From Flavisolibacter sp. (GTDB taxonomy: Bacteria; Bacteroidota; Bacteroidia; Chitinophagales; Chitinophagaceae), in NCBI GenBank assembly GCA_013695175.1, contig JACDAZ010000101.1, forward strand, positions 1 to 12,979: 12,979 bases of DNA, given 5' to 3'. This document shows, piece after piece, positions 5,659 through 12,979 of this stretch (positions are counted from its first letter, which is position 1; every line of letters begins with the position of its first letter). A program made the translations under genes and the position numbers. The notes beneath the pieces were generated by a model, which was given only the letters and a program-made list of their open reading frames with translations, was not told the DNA's origin and ran no database searches.

Positions 5659-6828
5659 ATGAAATACCGCAAGCTAAAAGGTGATAAAATTTTTGATGGA
5701 TATGAGTTTGAGGAAGATCATGTTCTAATAATAAATGAGGATGGAACTGTTGAAGAAAAGGTTCCTTTTTCTGAAGCAGGTGATGGGGTAGAAAGTTATA
5801 ACGGCATTTTATCACCTGCTTTTATAAATTGCCACTGCCACCTGGAGTTGAGCCATATGAAAAACAAAATTGCAGAAAAAACAGGTTTGGTTGAATTTGT
5901 TTATCAGATTATAAATGGCAGGCATCATCCAAAGGAGGAAATTGAAGAGGCAATAAAAAATGCTGAACTGGAAATGTACAACAATGGCATTATTGCAGTT
6001 GGCGATATATGTAATGATTCAGCTACGCTGGCACAGAAACAAAATCGAAAAATTAAGTATTATAATTTTATTGAAGTGCTGGGATGGCTTCCTTCTGTTG
6101 CTCAATCCAGGTTTGATAAAGCAAGAGAAATGTATGATTTATTTGCTTCTCAAACTTCTGCCACTCGTAATCATAATTCAGTAGTTCCTCATGCTTCTTA
6201 TTCTGTTTCTGGAGACCTATGGCATCAAATTCAACCTTATTTTAAAAATAAAGTAGTAAGCATTCACAACCAGGAAACTGTTTTTGAAGATGATTTTTTT
6301 AAAGTGGGTAAGGGCGATTTTGTAAGAATGTATGAATTAATGAAAATTGATAACACACATCATAAACCCACCAATAAAAGTAGCTTACAATCTTATTTTC
6401 ATTATTTAACTGAAGCAAAAAACATCATCCTAGTACATAATACCTTCATCACTCAAAATGACCTTGATTATATTAGTGATGCACACCAGTATAATAGCTT
6501 CAATACTTTCTTTTGTCTTTGTGTCAATGCCAATCAATATATAGAAGATGCCTTACCACCTTTTGATCTTTTAATAAATAATAATTGTGACATAGTATTG
6601 GGAACAGATAGCCTTGCCAGCAACCGGAGTCTTAGTATAGCTGATGAAATGAAAACCATTCATAAATTTTTTCCTGCTGTTACAATAAACCAATTATTAA
6701 AGTGGGCAACTATCAATGGTGCAAGAGCATTGGATATGCATGATCAATTGGGAAGTTTTGAAAGGGGAAAAAAGCCTGGTGTCATTCAATTTGATGCTAA
6801 CAACTTTATAGCAAAAAGAATTGTTTAA
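5659..6828 (+). CDS. Metal-dependent amidohydrolase / deaminase (COG0402 type)
   Basis: 389 residues, a typical length for this group. A small N-terminal beta segment leads into LSPAFINCHCHLELSH, with the metal-binding HxH at His59 and His61. Further expected residues are all present: His178 in VVPHASYS, His203 and Glu206 in SIHNQE, His260 in ILVHNTF, and Asp317 in VLGTDSLASN. The His203/Glu206 spacing and the later His and Asp are the arrangement of mononuclear zinc deaminases acting on aminated heterocycles (adenosine/SAH, guanine, aminofutalosine and relatives). Substrate specificity cannot be read from the motifs; the family is often loosely annotated as chlorohydrolase or cytosine deaminase. 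No signal peptide, so it is cytoplasmic. It is divergent from prfA and convergent with recO, with overlapping stops, so it appears to be its own transcription unit. Family is secure, substrate is not. Confidence 0.9.
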   Translation: MKYRKLKGDKIFDGYEFEEDHVLIINEDGTVEEKVPFSEAGDGVESYNGILSPAFINCHCHLELSHMKNKIAEKTGLVEFVYQIINGRHHPKEEIEEAIKNAELEMYNNGIIAVGDICNDSATLAQKQNRKIKYYNFIEVLGWLPSVAQSRFDKAREMYDLFASQTSATRNHNSVVPHASYSVSGDLWHQIQPYFKNKVVSIHNQETVFEDDFFKVGKGDFVRMYELMKIDNTHHKPTNKSSLQSYFHYLTEAKNIILVHNTFITQNDLDYISDAHQYNSFNTFFCLCVNANQYIEDALPPFDLLINNNCDIVLGTDSLASNRSLSIADEMKTIHKFFPAVTINQLLKWATINGARALDMHDQLGSFERGKKPGVIQFDANNFIAKRIV

Positions 6829-7562
6829 GAAGTTAATTCACGCAAAACAGGCAGTGTTTTTAAAGTACCAAAACCGGGTAAATGGTACGCATAAAATTGT
6901 TCTACTGCAATTAAAATATGTCTTCTTGTTTCCTGCGAAAGTTTGATATCAGCAAGTTCCCCCGGCTGCCTGATTTTTAAAATATCTGAAACAGATTCTG
7001 CTTCTTTTCCTTTTAAATAAATGAAATGTTCTGGTTGGTCTTTAATAAATACACCTTCCTGCAGGTCTAAATACATGTTTTCTTCATAATGTTTATCTTC
7101 TATACCAAAACCAAAAAAACCGGGCATATGTAAAGCAAAAAATAATGGAAAATTGGCTGTTACTGCAGGTTCTGCATTGTCTAAATGGAGAAGTGCGTCT
7201 TCAGCAAAAAGAAAAAGATCTGCATGCTGTTCCGGTTCTTTTAAACATTTTAGCAATAATTCTATAATAAAGACTGCACATGAATTTTTTATTACATCAG
7301 AAAAAATGGAATTGTACAACTGCACCCATTTATATTCTTTTATTCGTTGCAGGTTTTTAAAGTCGTTATGATAAACAACTAGGTCCAGTAAAGCAGATGG
7401 CTGAAAATAGTTTGTTTTATTGCTGCCTTTTTTTGATGCTGCCCTTATTCCATTAACTATATAAGTTTGTACGCCAAACAGTTCTGTAAATACAGTTACT
7501 ACCACGCTGGTTTCACCATATTTTACTGTTCGTAATACAATACCTTTTGTTTTTTTTACCAC
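6825..7562 (-). CDS. recO: DNA repair protein RecO
   Basis: RecO helps load RecA onto SSB-covered single-stranded DNA in the RecFOR recombination pathway. The N-terminus KKTKGIVLRTVKYGETSVVVTVFTE is the typical RecO OB-fold start, followed by NGIRAASKKGSNKTNYFQP and a helical C-terminal domain; no CxxC zinc motif is present. There is no ATG: I choose GTG at 7562 (245 residues), which puts the start right before KKTKGIVL as in relatives and 10 nt after the porZ stop. The alternative is TTG at 7583 (252 residues), which would overlap porZ by 11 nt. Either way the gene is closely coupled to porZ. Its stop shares bases with the stop of the convergent amidohydrolase gene (TTAA at 6825-6828). Confidence 0.93.
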   Translation of the reverse strand: MVKKTKGIVLRTVKYGETSVVVTVFTELFGVQTYIVNGIRAASKKGSNKTNYFQPSALLDLVVYHNDFKNLQRIKEYKWVQLYNSIFSDVIKNSCAVFIIELLLKCLKEPEQHADLFLFAEDALLHLDNAEPAVTANFPLFFALHMPGFFGFGIEDKHYEENMYLDLQEGVFIKDQPEHFIYLKGKEAESVSDILKIRQPGELADIKLSQETRRHILIAVEQFYAYHLPGFGTLKTLPVLRELTS

Positions 7563-7572
7563 TCCTTTTACA

Positions 7573-9864
7573 TTATTTAGCAATGAAGACTATTTTACCT
7601 GCCAGTTTCTCTTGTTTTTGTTCATCTGTAATGAACACCAGGTATACGCCACTGGCTATTAGGTTTCCTTTGTAATCACGCCCATTCCAGGTGGCCTGAC
7701 TACCCAGGGATCTTGTTTGATAAACAAGCCGGCCATTCAGTTCTGTAATTTTTACAATACTATTTTCAGGTACACCCTTTATTCCTATTGTTCCTGTAAA
7801 ACCCGGTATAACAGGGTTTGGATAAATTACCAAATACTTTTCTGTTTCCCGGGCTTCAGTTGCTGTTCCCCTAAAAGAAATAATTCCTTTTGATGTAGCT
7901 ATAAAAACTTCACCATTGCTGCCGTTTATAGTAAGCTGTTTTACATCATTACTAAACAAGGGGCTGTTTTCTTCAGTAAAATGTTCAATTACTTTATTGC
8001 CTTCTGCATTAATTAACCAAACCCCATTTTTTGTAGCTATCCATTTTCTGTCAGCACCATCTATAGCAATGCTTCTTATTTCTTCTCCTTTAAATAAATA
8101 ATTAGAAACATTTCCCTGTTGTGCCACCGGAATAATTGCTTCACAACCTAAGGTAAAAACCTGCTGCAGGCATTGTATTACAGCTATACCATCTGTAGTG
8201 CCTATCCATAAAAAACCATTTTTGTCTTTTGCAATACTCAATACATTGTTTGAAGGCAAATTACCATTGCCGGCTCCGGCCTTGTATTGCTTCCACTTAT
8301 CATCACCTGCATTTTCTATGGAGCTGCCATGGTTAAACACCAGTAATCCGCCTCCCTTGGGAGCTATGATCCACTTTTGATCAAGATCATCTATTAGTAT
8401 ATCGGCTACTGCATTTTCAAATAAAGAAAATGGACCTGTAAATGATTGCCAGCTTCCATTGCTTTTTAAAGCATGTAAATATTTTTCAGCTCCATAGTTA
8501 GCAATCCATAAGTTTTGTTGTTGATCAAATGCTAAACCTGAAATACGATAACTGGAAGGATCACCTATAGCCGGACCAATAGGTGAGTTTTGTTTATAAA
8601 TATCAAACTGGTTGTTGTTTTTTATATGCAGAAGTCCGCCACCGTATGATCCGCTCCAGACAGATTCATCACGCGGATCAATTGCAAGGGATACAAAATC
8701 TAATAAACTATCAAGTTTAGAAAAATAAAAACGGTTGTAAGTGTTCCAGTTGTTTTCATTGTATTTAAATATACCACTACCATTGTACATATAGTTCCAT
8801 GCATCATTAACAGAACCGGCACTTATATAAACAGAATTGTTTTTGGCTAACATTTTACCTGAAGCAATATCGTGTGGTGAATTCAATCTATAACTTTCAC
8901 CGGTATTGCCACTCCACCTGCTTAATGCATTGTAAGCATCAGCAACCCATACTTCCTTATTAACTATCACTGCCTGTTGTGGAAAAGGGGTAAGTGTGGG
9001 ATGTTTTATTATTTGAGAAACACTACCATCGCTATTCAGTATTACTACTTGTCCGGGAAAAGTTGGTGAACCCTGGCTAATGATTATTTTATTATCTGAT
9101 TCATTAATTTTAGTAACAGGCAGACCATTAGAATATATATAATTCCATTGGGTATTATTTGACAGGAACAGTGAATCATTCTGCAAAACAAATATTTTAC
9201 CATCTGCATGTACAACTCCTTTTGCAGGTGAATTTGTAAGACCATTGGTACCTGATACATTTTCCCATGATCTGAAATCTGCAGGATTTTGATTAGAAAC
9301 AGCTGCTCTTTTCAAACCTTCATCGGTTGCTGCATAAAAGTAAAAGTTGTCTTTGGTAAACATGTTTGTTTTTACATAACCTCCGTTTTCACCAATCAAC
9401 CACGAATCTTTTATTTCTAATTTATCGCTGTTTAATACCAATACTCCAATACCTGTTGAAACGTAACAAATACTATTGACAGGGAAAAAATGATAGATAG
9501 ATTTATCCCCGGCAATTGTTTGTCTTTTAAGACCGGGTATGTTATTTATTTTTTTTGCATCCAGTATGTCAATATTGCTGTTTGTATAACCAATATATAG
9601 TCTATTGGTAAGTGCATCAAATTTAATGGTACTGACACCTGTTTCACTTAAACCATTTATGGTGCTATATCTTTCAATTTCTTTTGTGGTTACATCTACA
9701 CTATATATGTTGAATGGAGTGGCTGTATATATATTTTTTGCCGAAGCAGTAACATCTATAGTGCTGCCATAGGGCAAATGTTCACGCCAAAATCCAATAG
9801 GGGGTAAAGATTGCTGGGCAAATGAATAACTGCTGTAAAGCAATAAAATCAGGATAAACCTCAC
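7573..9864 (-). CDS. porZ: Type IX secretion system component PorZ
   Basis: 763 residues. Signal peptide MRFILILLLYSSYSFAQ, then the characteristic PorZ opening IGFWREHLPYGSTIDVTASA and a series of beta-propeller blades of the two-component-regulator type, with repeated elements such as NGLSETGVSTIKFD, DGKIFVLQND, NLWIANYG, NNVLSIAKDKNGFLWIGTTDGIAV and DRKWIATKNGVWLIN. From about residue 675 there is a T9SS C-terminal domain with YPNP at 681-684, TWNGRDYKGN and SGVYLV, ending KIVFIAK. In Porphyromonas, PorZ is a surface-exposed member of the attachment complex (with PorU, PorV and PorQ) that anchors cargo to A-LPS; the length matches. The start is GTG at 9864: an in-frame TGA lies just upstream, and no other start keeps the signal peptide. 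recO follows directly. An unrelated propeller protein with a sorting domain is the alternative, but the N-terminus and the recO neighbour favour PorZ. Confidence 0.88.
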   Translation of the reverse strand: MRFILILLLYSSYSFAQQSLPPIGFWREHLPYGSTIDVTASAKNIYTATPFNIYSVDVTTKEIERYSTINGLSETGVSTIKFDALTNRLYIGYTNSNIDILDAKKINNIPGLKRQTIAGDKSIYHFFPVNSICYVSTGIGVLVLNSDKLEIKDSWLIGENGGYVKTNMFTKDNFYFYAATDEGLKRAAVSNQNPADFRSWENVSGTNGLTNSPAKGVVHADGKIFVLQNDSLFLSNNTQWNYIYSNGLPVTKINESDNKIIISQGSPTFPGQVVILNSDGSVSQIIKHPTLTPFPQQAVIVNKEVWVADAYNALSRWSGNTGESYRLNSPHDIASGKMLAKNNSVYISAGSVNDAWNYMYNGSGIFKYNENNWNTYNRFYFSKLDSLLDFVSLAIDPRDESVWSGSYGGGLLHIKNNNQFDIYKQNSPIGPAIGDPSSYRISGLAFDQQQNLWIANYGAEKYLHALKSNGSWQSFTGPFSLFENAVADILIDDLDQKWIIAPKGGGLLVFNHGSSIENAGDDKWKQYKAGAGNGNLPSNNVLSIAKDKNGFLWIGTTDGIAVIQCLQQVFTLGCEAIIPVAQQGNVSNYLFKGEEIRSIAIDGADRKWIATKNGVWLINAEGNKVIEHFTEENSPLFSNDVKQLTINGSNGEVFIATSKGIISFRGTATEARETEKYLVIYPNPVIPGFTGTIGIKGVPENSIVKITELNGRLVYQTRSLGSQATWNGRDYKGNLIASGVYLVFITDEQKQEKLAGKIVFIAK

Positions 9865-9868
9865 TTTT

Positions 9869-9876
9869 CAAATGTA
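9869..9876 (-). promoter_or_regulatory. Putative porZ -7 element
   Basis: Minus-strand TACATTTG is a perfect TAnnTTTG match and ends only 4 nt before the porZ GTG, implying an almost leaderless mRNA if used. No -33 TTTG is present at 19-21 nt. It lies in the 135-nt divergent region shared with the RND exporter gene. Confidence 0.37.
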
Positions 9877-9970
9877 TCAAAGTTTTTATAGCTACTCCTG
9901 TTTTGAGACATTGCTTTCAACAACCTGCTGTTAAAAAATTTATTATCCATTATTCATAACTCATATTTCA

Positions 9971-9978
9971 TACCTTTC
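9971..9978 (+). promoter_or_regulatory. Possible -7 element for the RND exporter
   Basis: TACCTTTC has one mismatch to TAnnTTTG and ends 21 nt before the ATG at 10000. No clear -33 box is seen. Confidence 0.27.
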
Positions 9979-9999
9979 TTTGCTTTAAACACCAGATTC

Positions 10000-12312
10000 A
10001 TGTGGAGGAAATTAGGGGAAGGAGTTTTAAAATACAGGTATCCGCTTCTTATTGCCTTGCTTTTGGTAACAGCATTTATGGCCTGGCAGGCCAGTAAGGT
10101 AAAATTGAGTTATGAATTTTCAAGAGCCATTCCTACTGACCATCCTAAGTATTTAGCTTATCAGCAATTTAAAAGTCAGTTTGGTGAAGATGGAAATTTA
10201 CTTGTAGTAGGTACTGAAACAAACAGGTTATTTGAAGCAGATTTCTTCAATAGCTATACAAAGCTTGTGCGGGATATAAAAGGTATAAAAGGTGTCGAGG
10301 ACATTATTTCTATTCCAACAGCTATCAATCTGCTTAAAGATGAAGAAACAGAAAAGCTGAATCCTTCTCTTATTTTTCGTGACACCTTACTTTCACAATC
10401 TGAGGTTGATTCCAGTGCTGCAGAATTTTTAAATCTTCCTTTTTACCAGGGACTCTTGTATAATCCCACCACAAAAGCATCACTTATTGGCATCAGGGTC
10501 AATAAAGAAATTATGGCATCTCCGGCAAGGACAGAAATGGTATCAGACATTACCAAACTGGCTGAGGATTTTGGAAAACAGCAACAAATCCAAATTTATT
10601 TAAGTGGACTGCCTTTGATCAGAACAGTTATTGCTGACAGGATACAAAAAGAAATGAGGCTTTTTCTTGCCGGTTCTCTTTTGCTATCAGCACTTATTTT
10701 ACTATTATTTTTCCGCTCCTTTGGTACAATGATGCTTTCATTAGCAGTGGTTTTAATTGGGGTAATCTGGAGTCTTGGAACCTTACAGTTATTTGGATTT
10801 AAGATTACCCTGCTTACAGCTTTGATACCGCCGCTTGTGGTTGTAATAGGAATTCCAAATTGTATTTACTTCTTAAATAAATATCATACTGCATTTAAAG
10901 AAACAAACGATCAACGGTCGGCACTGGTGCTGATGGTTGAAAAAATGGGCATCGTAACCTTATTTTGTAATATAGCTGCGGCAATAGGTTTTGCCGTTTT
11001 TGCACTTACCAAAAGTGAGATTTTAAAAGAATTTGGATTGGTGGCCGGCATCAATATCATGATGTTGTTTTTTATTTCTCTCATTGTAATACCTGGCGTT
11101 TTAAGTTTACAATCACCTCCCAAAGAAAAGCACCTTCGTTATTTACACAACCCCCGCCTGCAACGATGGCTGGTGCGGTTAGAACGGTGGTCTTTACACC
11201 ACCGCAAACAAATATTTATTGTAACTATATTGGTAGTAATAGTTTCTGTTGCCGGTATTTTCAGGTTAAAGAGTATTGGTTATATAGTTGATGATCTTCC
11301 TAAAACAGATAAAATTTATACTGACCTTAAATTTTTTGAAAATCAATTCAAGGGTGTGATGCCTTTGGAAATATTGGTTGACACAAAGAAAAAATATGGT
11401 GTATCAAGAGATCTGGGAAATCTTCAAAAAATAGATTCACTTGAGCAATTTTTAGTATCACGTAATTATATAGGTAAGCCCTTAAGTATTATTCAGGCTT
11501 TAAAATTTGCACGACAATCTTTTTTTGAAGGGGATAGTTCAAGTTATACTATGCCTTCAGAATATGATCTTCCAGCCCTGGCGCAATACCTAAATATGAA
11601 ACCTGATTCAACAAGTGGCAAGAATACATTTGGGACACTTATTTCAAGTTTTATGGACAGCAACCGTCAACAAGCACGGATTAGTGTAACTATGCAGGAT
11701 GTAGGAACGGAAAGGCTTCCTTTTATATTAGACACTATACAGGGACGTGCAGATGAAATTTTTGATACATCTAAATACAATGTACAGCTTACCGGTACTT
11801 CAGTAACTTTTGTAGAAGGATCCAGGTTTATTATCAGTGGATTAAAAGAAAGTATTTTTTGGGCTTTTTTATTGATAGCGGCCTGTATGCTATACCTTTT
11901 TAAATCAGCCAGGATCTTATTATGTTCTCTTATTCCAAATGTAATTCCATTAGTTATTACAGCAGGTGTAATGGGCTGGGCAGGCGTTCATTTAAAACCT
12001 TCTACTGTACTTATTTTTAGTGTTGCCCTTGGTATTGCTATAGATGTTACCATTAGATTTTTGGTGAATTACAAGCAGAATTCAAAGCATGTACAAAGTA
12101 TACAGGCAAATGTTATTCAAACAATTCATTCCACAGGTCTCAGTATCATTTATACATCAATAGTATTGATTGCCGGTTTTGTAATTTTTTGTTTCAGCAG
12201 TTTTGGGGGTACGTTTGCTTTAGGGTGGCTAACTTCACTCACCCTGGTAGTGGCTACTATAGCAAATCTTGTTTTACTTCCGGCTTTATTAATCAGCCTT
12301 AGAAAAAAGTAG
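10000..12312 (+). CDS. RND-superfamily exporter (MMPL/SSD type)
   Basis: 770 residues with the two-fold repeated RND layout: a first membrane segment at about 14-32, a periplasmic domain at about 33-215, five membrane segments at about 217-371, then a seventh segment at about 403-421, a second periplasmic domain, and five more segments at about 613-766. Each periplasmic domain ends in a similar signature (LSGLPLIRTVIAD.I and LTGTSVTFVEGSRFII). This is the COG1033-like group of predicted exporters related to MmpL and HpnN, which move lipids or hydrophobic molecules across or out of the inner membrane using proton motive force. The acidic residue expected in the second-half central helix is present (Asp682 in GIAIDVTIRF), but the first-half equivalent reads GIPNCIYFLNKY with Asn/Cys. 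No membrane-fusion or TolC-like gene is adjacent, so it may act alone. Substrate unknown. Confidence 0.9.
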   Translation: MWRKLGEGVLKYRYPLLIALLLVTAFMAWQASKVKLSYEFSRAIPTDHPKYLAYQQFKSQFGEDGNLLVVGTETNRLFEADFFNSYTKLVRDIKGIKGVEDIISIPTAINLLKDEETEKLNPSLIFRDTLLSQSEVDSSAAEFLNLPFYQGLLYNPTTKASLIGIRVNKEIMASPARTEMVSDITKLAEDFGKQQQIQIYLSGLPLIRTVIADRIQKEMRLFLAGSLLLSALILLLFFRSFGTMMLSLAVVLIGVIWSLGTLQLFGFKITLLTALIPPLVVVIGIPNCIYFLNKYHTAFKETNDQRSALVLMVEKMGIVTLFCNIAAAIGFAVFALTKSEILKEFGLVAGINIMMLFFISLIVIPGVLSLQSPPKEKHLRYLHNPRLQRWLVRLERWSLHHRKQIFIVTILVVIVSVAGIFRLKSIGYIVDDLPKTDKIYTDLKFFENQFKGVMPLEILVDTKKKYGVSRDLGNLQKIDSLEQFLVSRNYIGKPLSIIQALKFARQSFFEGDSSSYTMPSEYDLPALAQYLNMKPDSTSGKNTFGTLISSFMDSNRQQARISVTMQDVGTERLPFILDTIQGRADEIFDTSKYNVQLTGTSVTFVEGSRFIISGLKESIFWAFLLIAACMLYLFKSARILLCSLIPNVIPLVITAGVMGWAGVHLKPSTVLIFSVALGIAIDVTIRFLVNYKQNSKHVQSIQANVIQTIHSTGLSIIYTSIVLIAGFVIFCFSSFGGTFALGWLTSLTLVVATIANLVLLPALLISLRKK

Positions 12313-12605
12313 AAGAGAACCTTCAATAATCTGTATTAATAACAACTGGATAGCAGGAACTTATATATTTTTTAGAATAAAGGTTTTATTTCATTGAAAG
12401 GTTAACAAATTAAATTTTCAAGCATTATTGCAAACAATTCTAATAAATTTCTCCAGGATATAAAGCGCTAATTTAAGTATGTATTTACGCTTATTTCTTG
12501 TGAGGAAATAAAATCCTTAAACATAGTATTAATTTAAATAGTCATTAAAATTTTGAATTAAAGCATCTTCTGCAGCAGCAGTATTGTCTAAAAAGTTTGT
12601 TTGAT

Positions 12606-12639
12606 TTTGAAACTTTTTTTCCTCGTTCCCTTATATTCG
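12606..12639 (+). promoter_or_regulatory. Putative promoter of the SusC-like gene
   Basis: TTTG at 12606-12609 and TATATTCG at 12632-12639 (one mismatch to TAnnTTTG), separated by 22 nt, slightly longer than the usual 19-21. It is the only place among the starts here where an exact TTTG lies near the proper distance. It predicts a 5' leader of about 100 nt before the ATG at 12746. Confidence 0.4.
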
Positions 12640-12641
12640 TG

Positions 12642-12703
12642 CAGCTTTTTAAAAAGAAGTTTGGTCTATAGGGCTTAAGAACGTAGGTTCAGACAGCTTT
12701 TTA
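12642..12703 (+). promoter_or_regulatory. Structured 5' leader of the SusC-like gene
   Basis: CAGCTTTTTA occurs twice, at 12642-12651 and 12694-12703. The first copy is part of a 12-nt palindrome (CTTTTTAAAAAG, 12645-12656). Between the copies, GAAC/GTTC (12679-12690) forms a tetraloop hairpin and GTCT (12664-12667) can pair with AGAC (12691-12694) to close it. No known riboswitch is recognised. Confidence 0.3.
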
Positions 12704-12745
12704 TTGGTTTTTCAAACACTATTTATTTATTAATTTCTAAAGCAC

Positions 12746-12979
12746 ATGAGAAAAATTCTAGCGCTAATGCTGGGAGTAATGGTACTTTGTACTCAGCTCC
12801 ATGCACAAACACGATCCATTGCCGGACGTGTTACTGATCAAACAGGGCAACCAATCATTGGAGCCTCAGTTCTTGCAAAAGGAACTTCAGTAGGGACTAC
12901 TACTGACAACAATGGCAATTTTGCCCTTTCCCTTCCTGCAGATGCAAGAACTTTAGTGATTTCTTCAGTTGGTCATGGT
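12746..12979 (+). CDS. SusC-like TonB-dependent receptor, N-terminal fragment
   Basis: The first 78 codons of a gene that runs off the window. MRKILALMLGVMVLCTQLHAQ is a signal peptide. RSIAGRVTDQTGQPIIGASV and KGTSVGTTTDNNGNFALSLP form a carboxypeptidase-regulatory-like (CarboxypepD_reg) domain, ending in LVISSVGHG, where relatives usually have VGY. This arrangement is typical of the N-terminus of SusC/RagA-family TonB-dependent outer-membrane transporters, which import glycans or peptides with a SusD-type lipoprotein partner. The TonB box, plug and barrel are outside the window, so another protein carrying this domain is possible. The long leader and the large gap upstream suggest independent regulation. 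Confidence 0.8.
   Translation, partial: MRKILALMLGVMVLCTQLHAQTRSIAGRVTDQTGQPIIGASVLAKGTSVGTTTDNNGNFALSLPADARTLVISSVGHG

Larger units (their letters stand above)
12313..12745. other. 433-bp intergenic region between RND exporter and SusC-like gene
   Basis: No convincing coding sequence on either strand. Small structures seen: AATAAA/TTTATT stem with a 3-nt loop at 12376-12390, which may weakly end the exporter transcript; a 7-bp inverted repeat TTATTTC/GAAATAA with a 7-nt loop at 12491-12511; a loose inverted pair AACCTTCAAT (12318-12327) and ATTGAAAGGTT (12393-12403). The right part contains the candidate promoter (12606-12639) and a leader of about 100 nt described separately. The rest is unremarkable AT-rich DNA. 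Confidence 0.5.

Noticed and set aside
6825..7583. TTG at 7583 as recO start
   Set aside because: Possible, but GTG at 7562 gives the family-typical N-terminus and avoids overlap with porZ; kept only as an alternative.
7916..8380. Plus-strand reading frames opposite porZ
   Set aside because: Antisense to a well-supported gene, no recognisable domain, about 60 codons; shadow frames.
12479..12511. 10-codon frame starting MYLRLFLVRK in the 12313-12745 gap
   Set aside because: Very short, overlaps an inverted repeat, no start signals; no support as a gene.

Overview
The window looks like a chromosomal stretch from a member of the Bacteroidota, most probably a Chitinophagaceae relative. The reasons are: AT-rich DNA; almost no Shine-Dalgarno sequences; several TAnnTTTG-like (Bacteroidota -7 type) elements just upstream of starts; a PorZ-type component of the type IX secretion system (T9SS), which is confined to this phylum; and the beginning of a SusC-like TonB-dependent receptor at the right edge. 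The family-level placement is inference.

Layout, left to right. Positions 1-144 are the last 47 codons of an AlkB-type membrane alkane monooxygenase (+). It converges on, and overlaps by 30 nt, a small outer-membrane beta-barrel gene (-). Next is serS (-). A two-gene plus-strand unit follows: an unrecognised 114-aa protein and a secreted cyclophilin-type prolyl isomerase. Then come gcvH (+) and a VanZ-family membrane protein (+). A gap of about 300 bp holds a strong hairpin and a short tandem repeat. prfA (-) is divergent from a COG0402-type amidohydrolase (+). The amidohydrolase converges with recO (-), and their stop codons share bases. recO lies directly downstream of porZ (-). Divergent from porZ is a 770-aa RND/MMPL-type exporter (+). 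After a 433-bp gap with a structured leader, the SusC-like gene starts at 12746 and runs off the window.

Most genes are housekeeping (translation: serS, prfA; one-carbon metabolism: gcvH; repair: recO) mixed with cell-envelope functions (beta-barrel, periplasmic PPIase, PorZ, RND exporter, SusC-like receptor). Gene direction changes often, so operons are short: serS with the barrel gene, the unknown with the PPIase, and porZ with recO are the likely co-transcribed pairs.

I found no tRNA, rRNA, CRISPR array, insertion sequence or defence system, and nothing that convincingly forms a new multi-gene system. The points most worth a second look are the hairpin/repeat region at about 4212-4313, the porZ-recO coupling with non-ATG starts, the asymmetric loss of the membrane acidic residue in the RND protein, and the unknown 114-aa gene.
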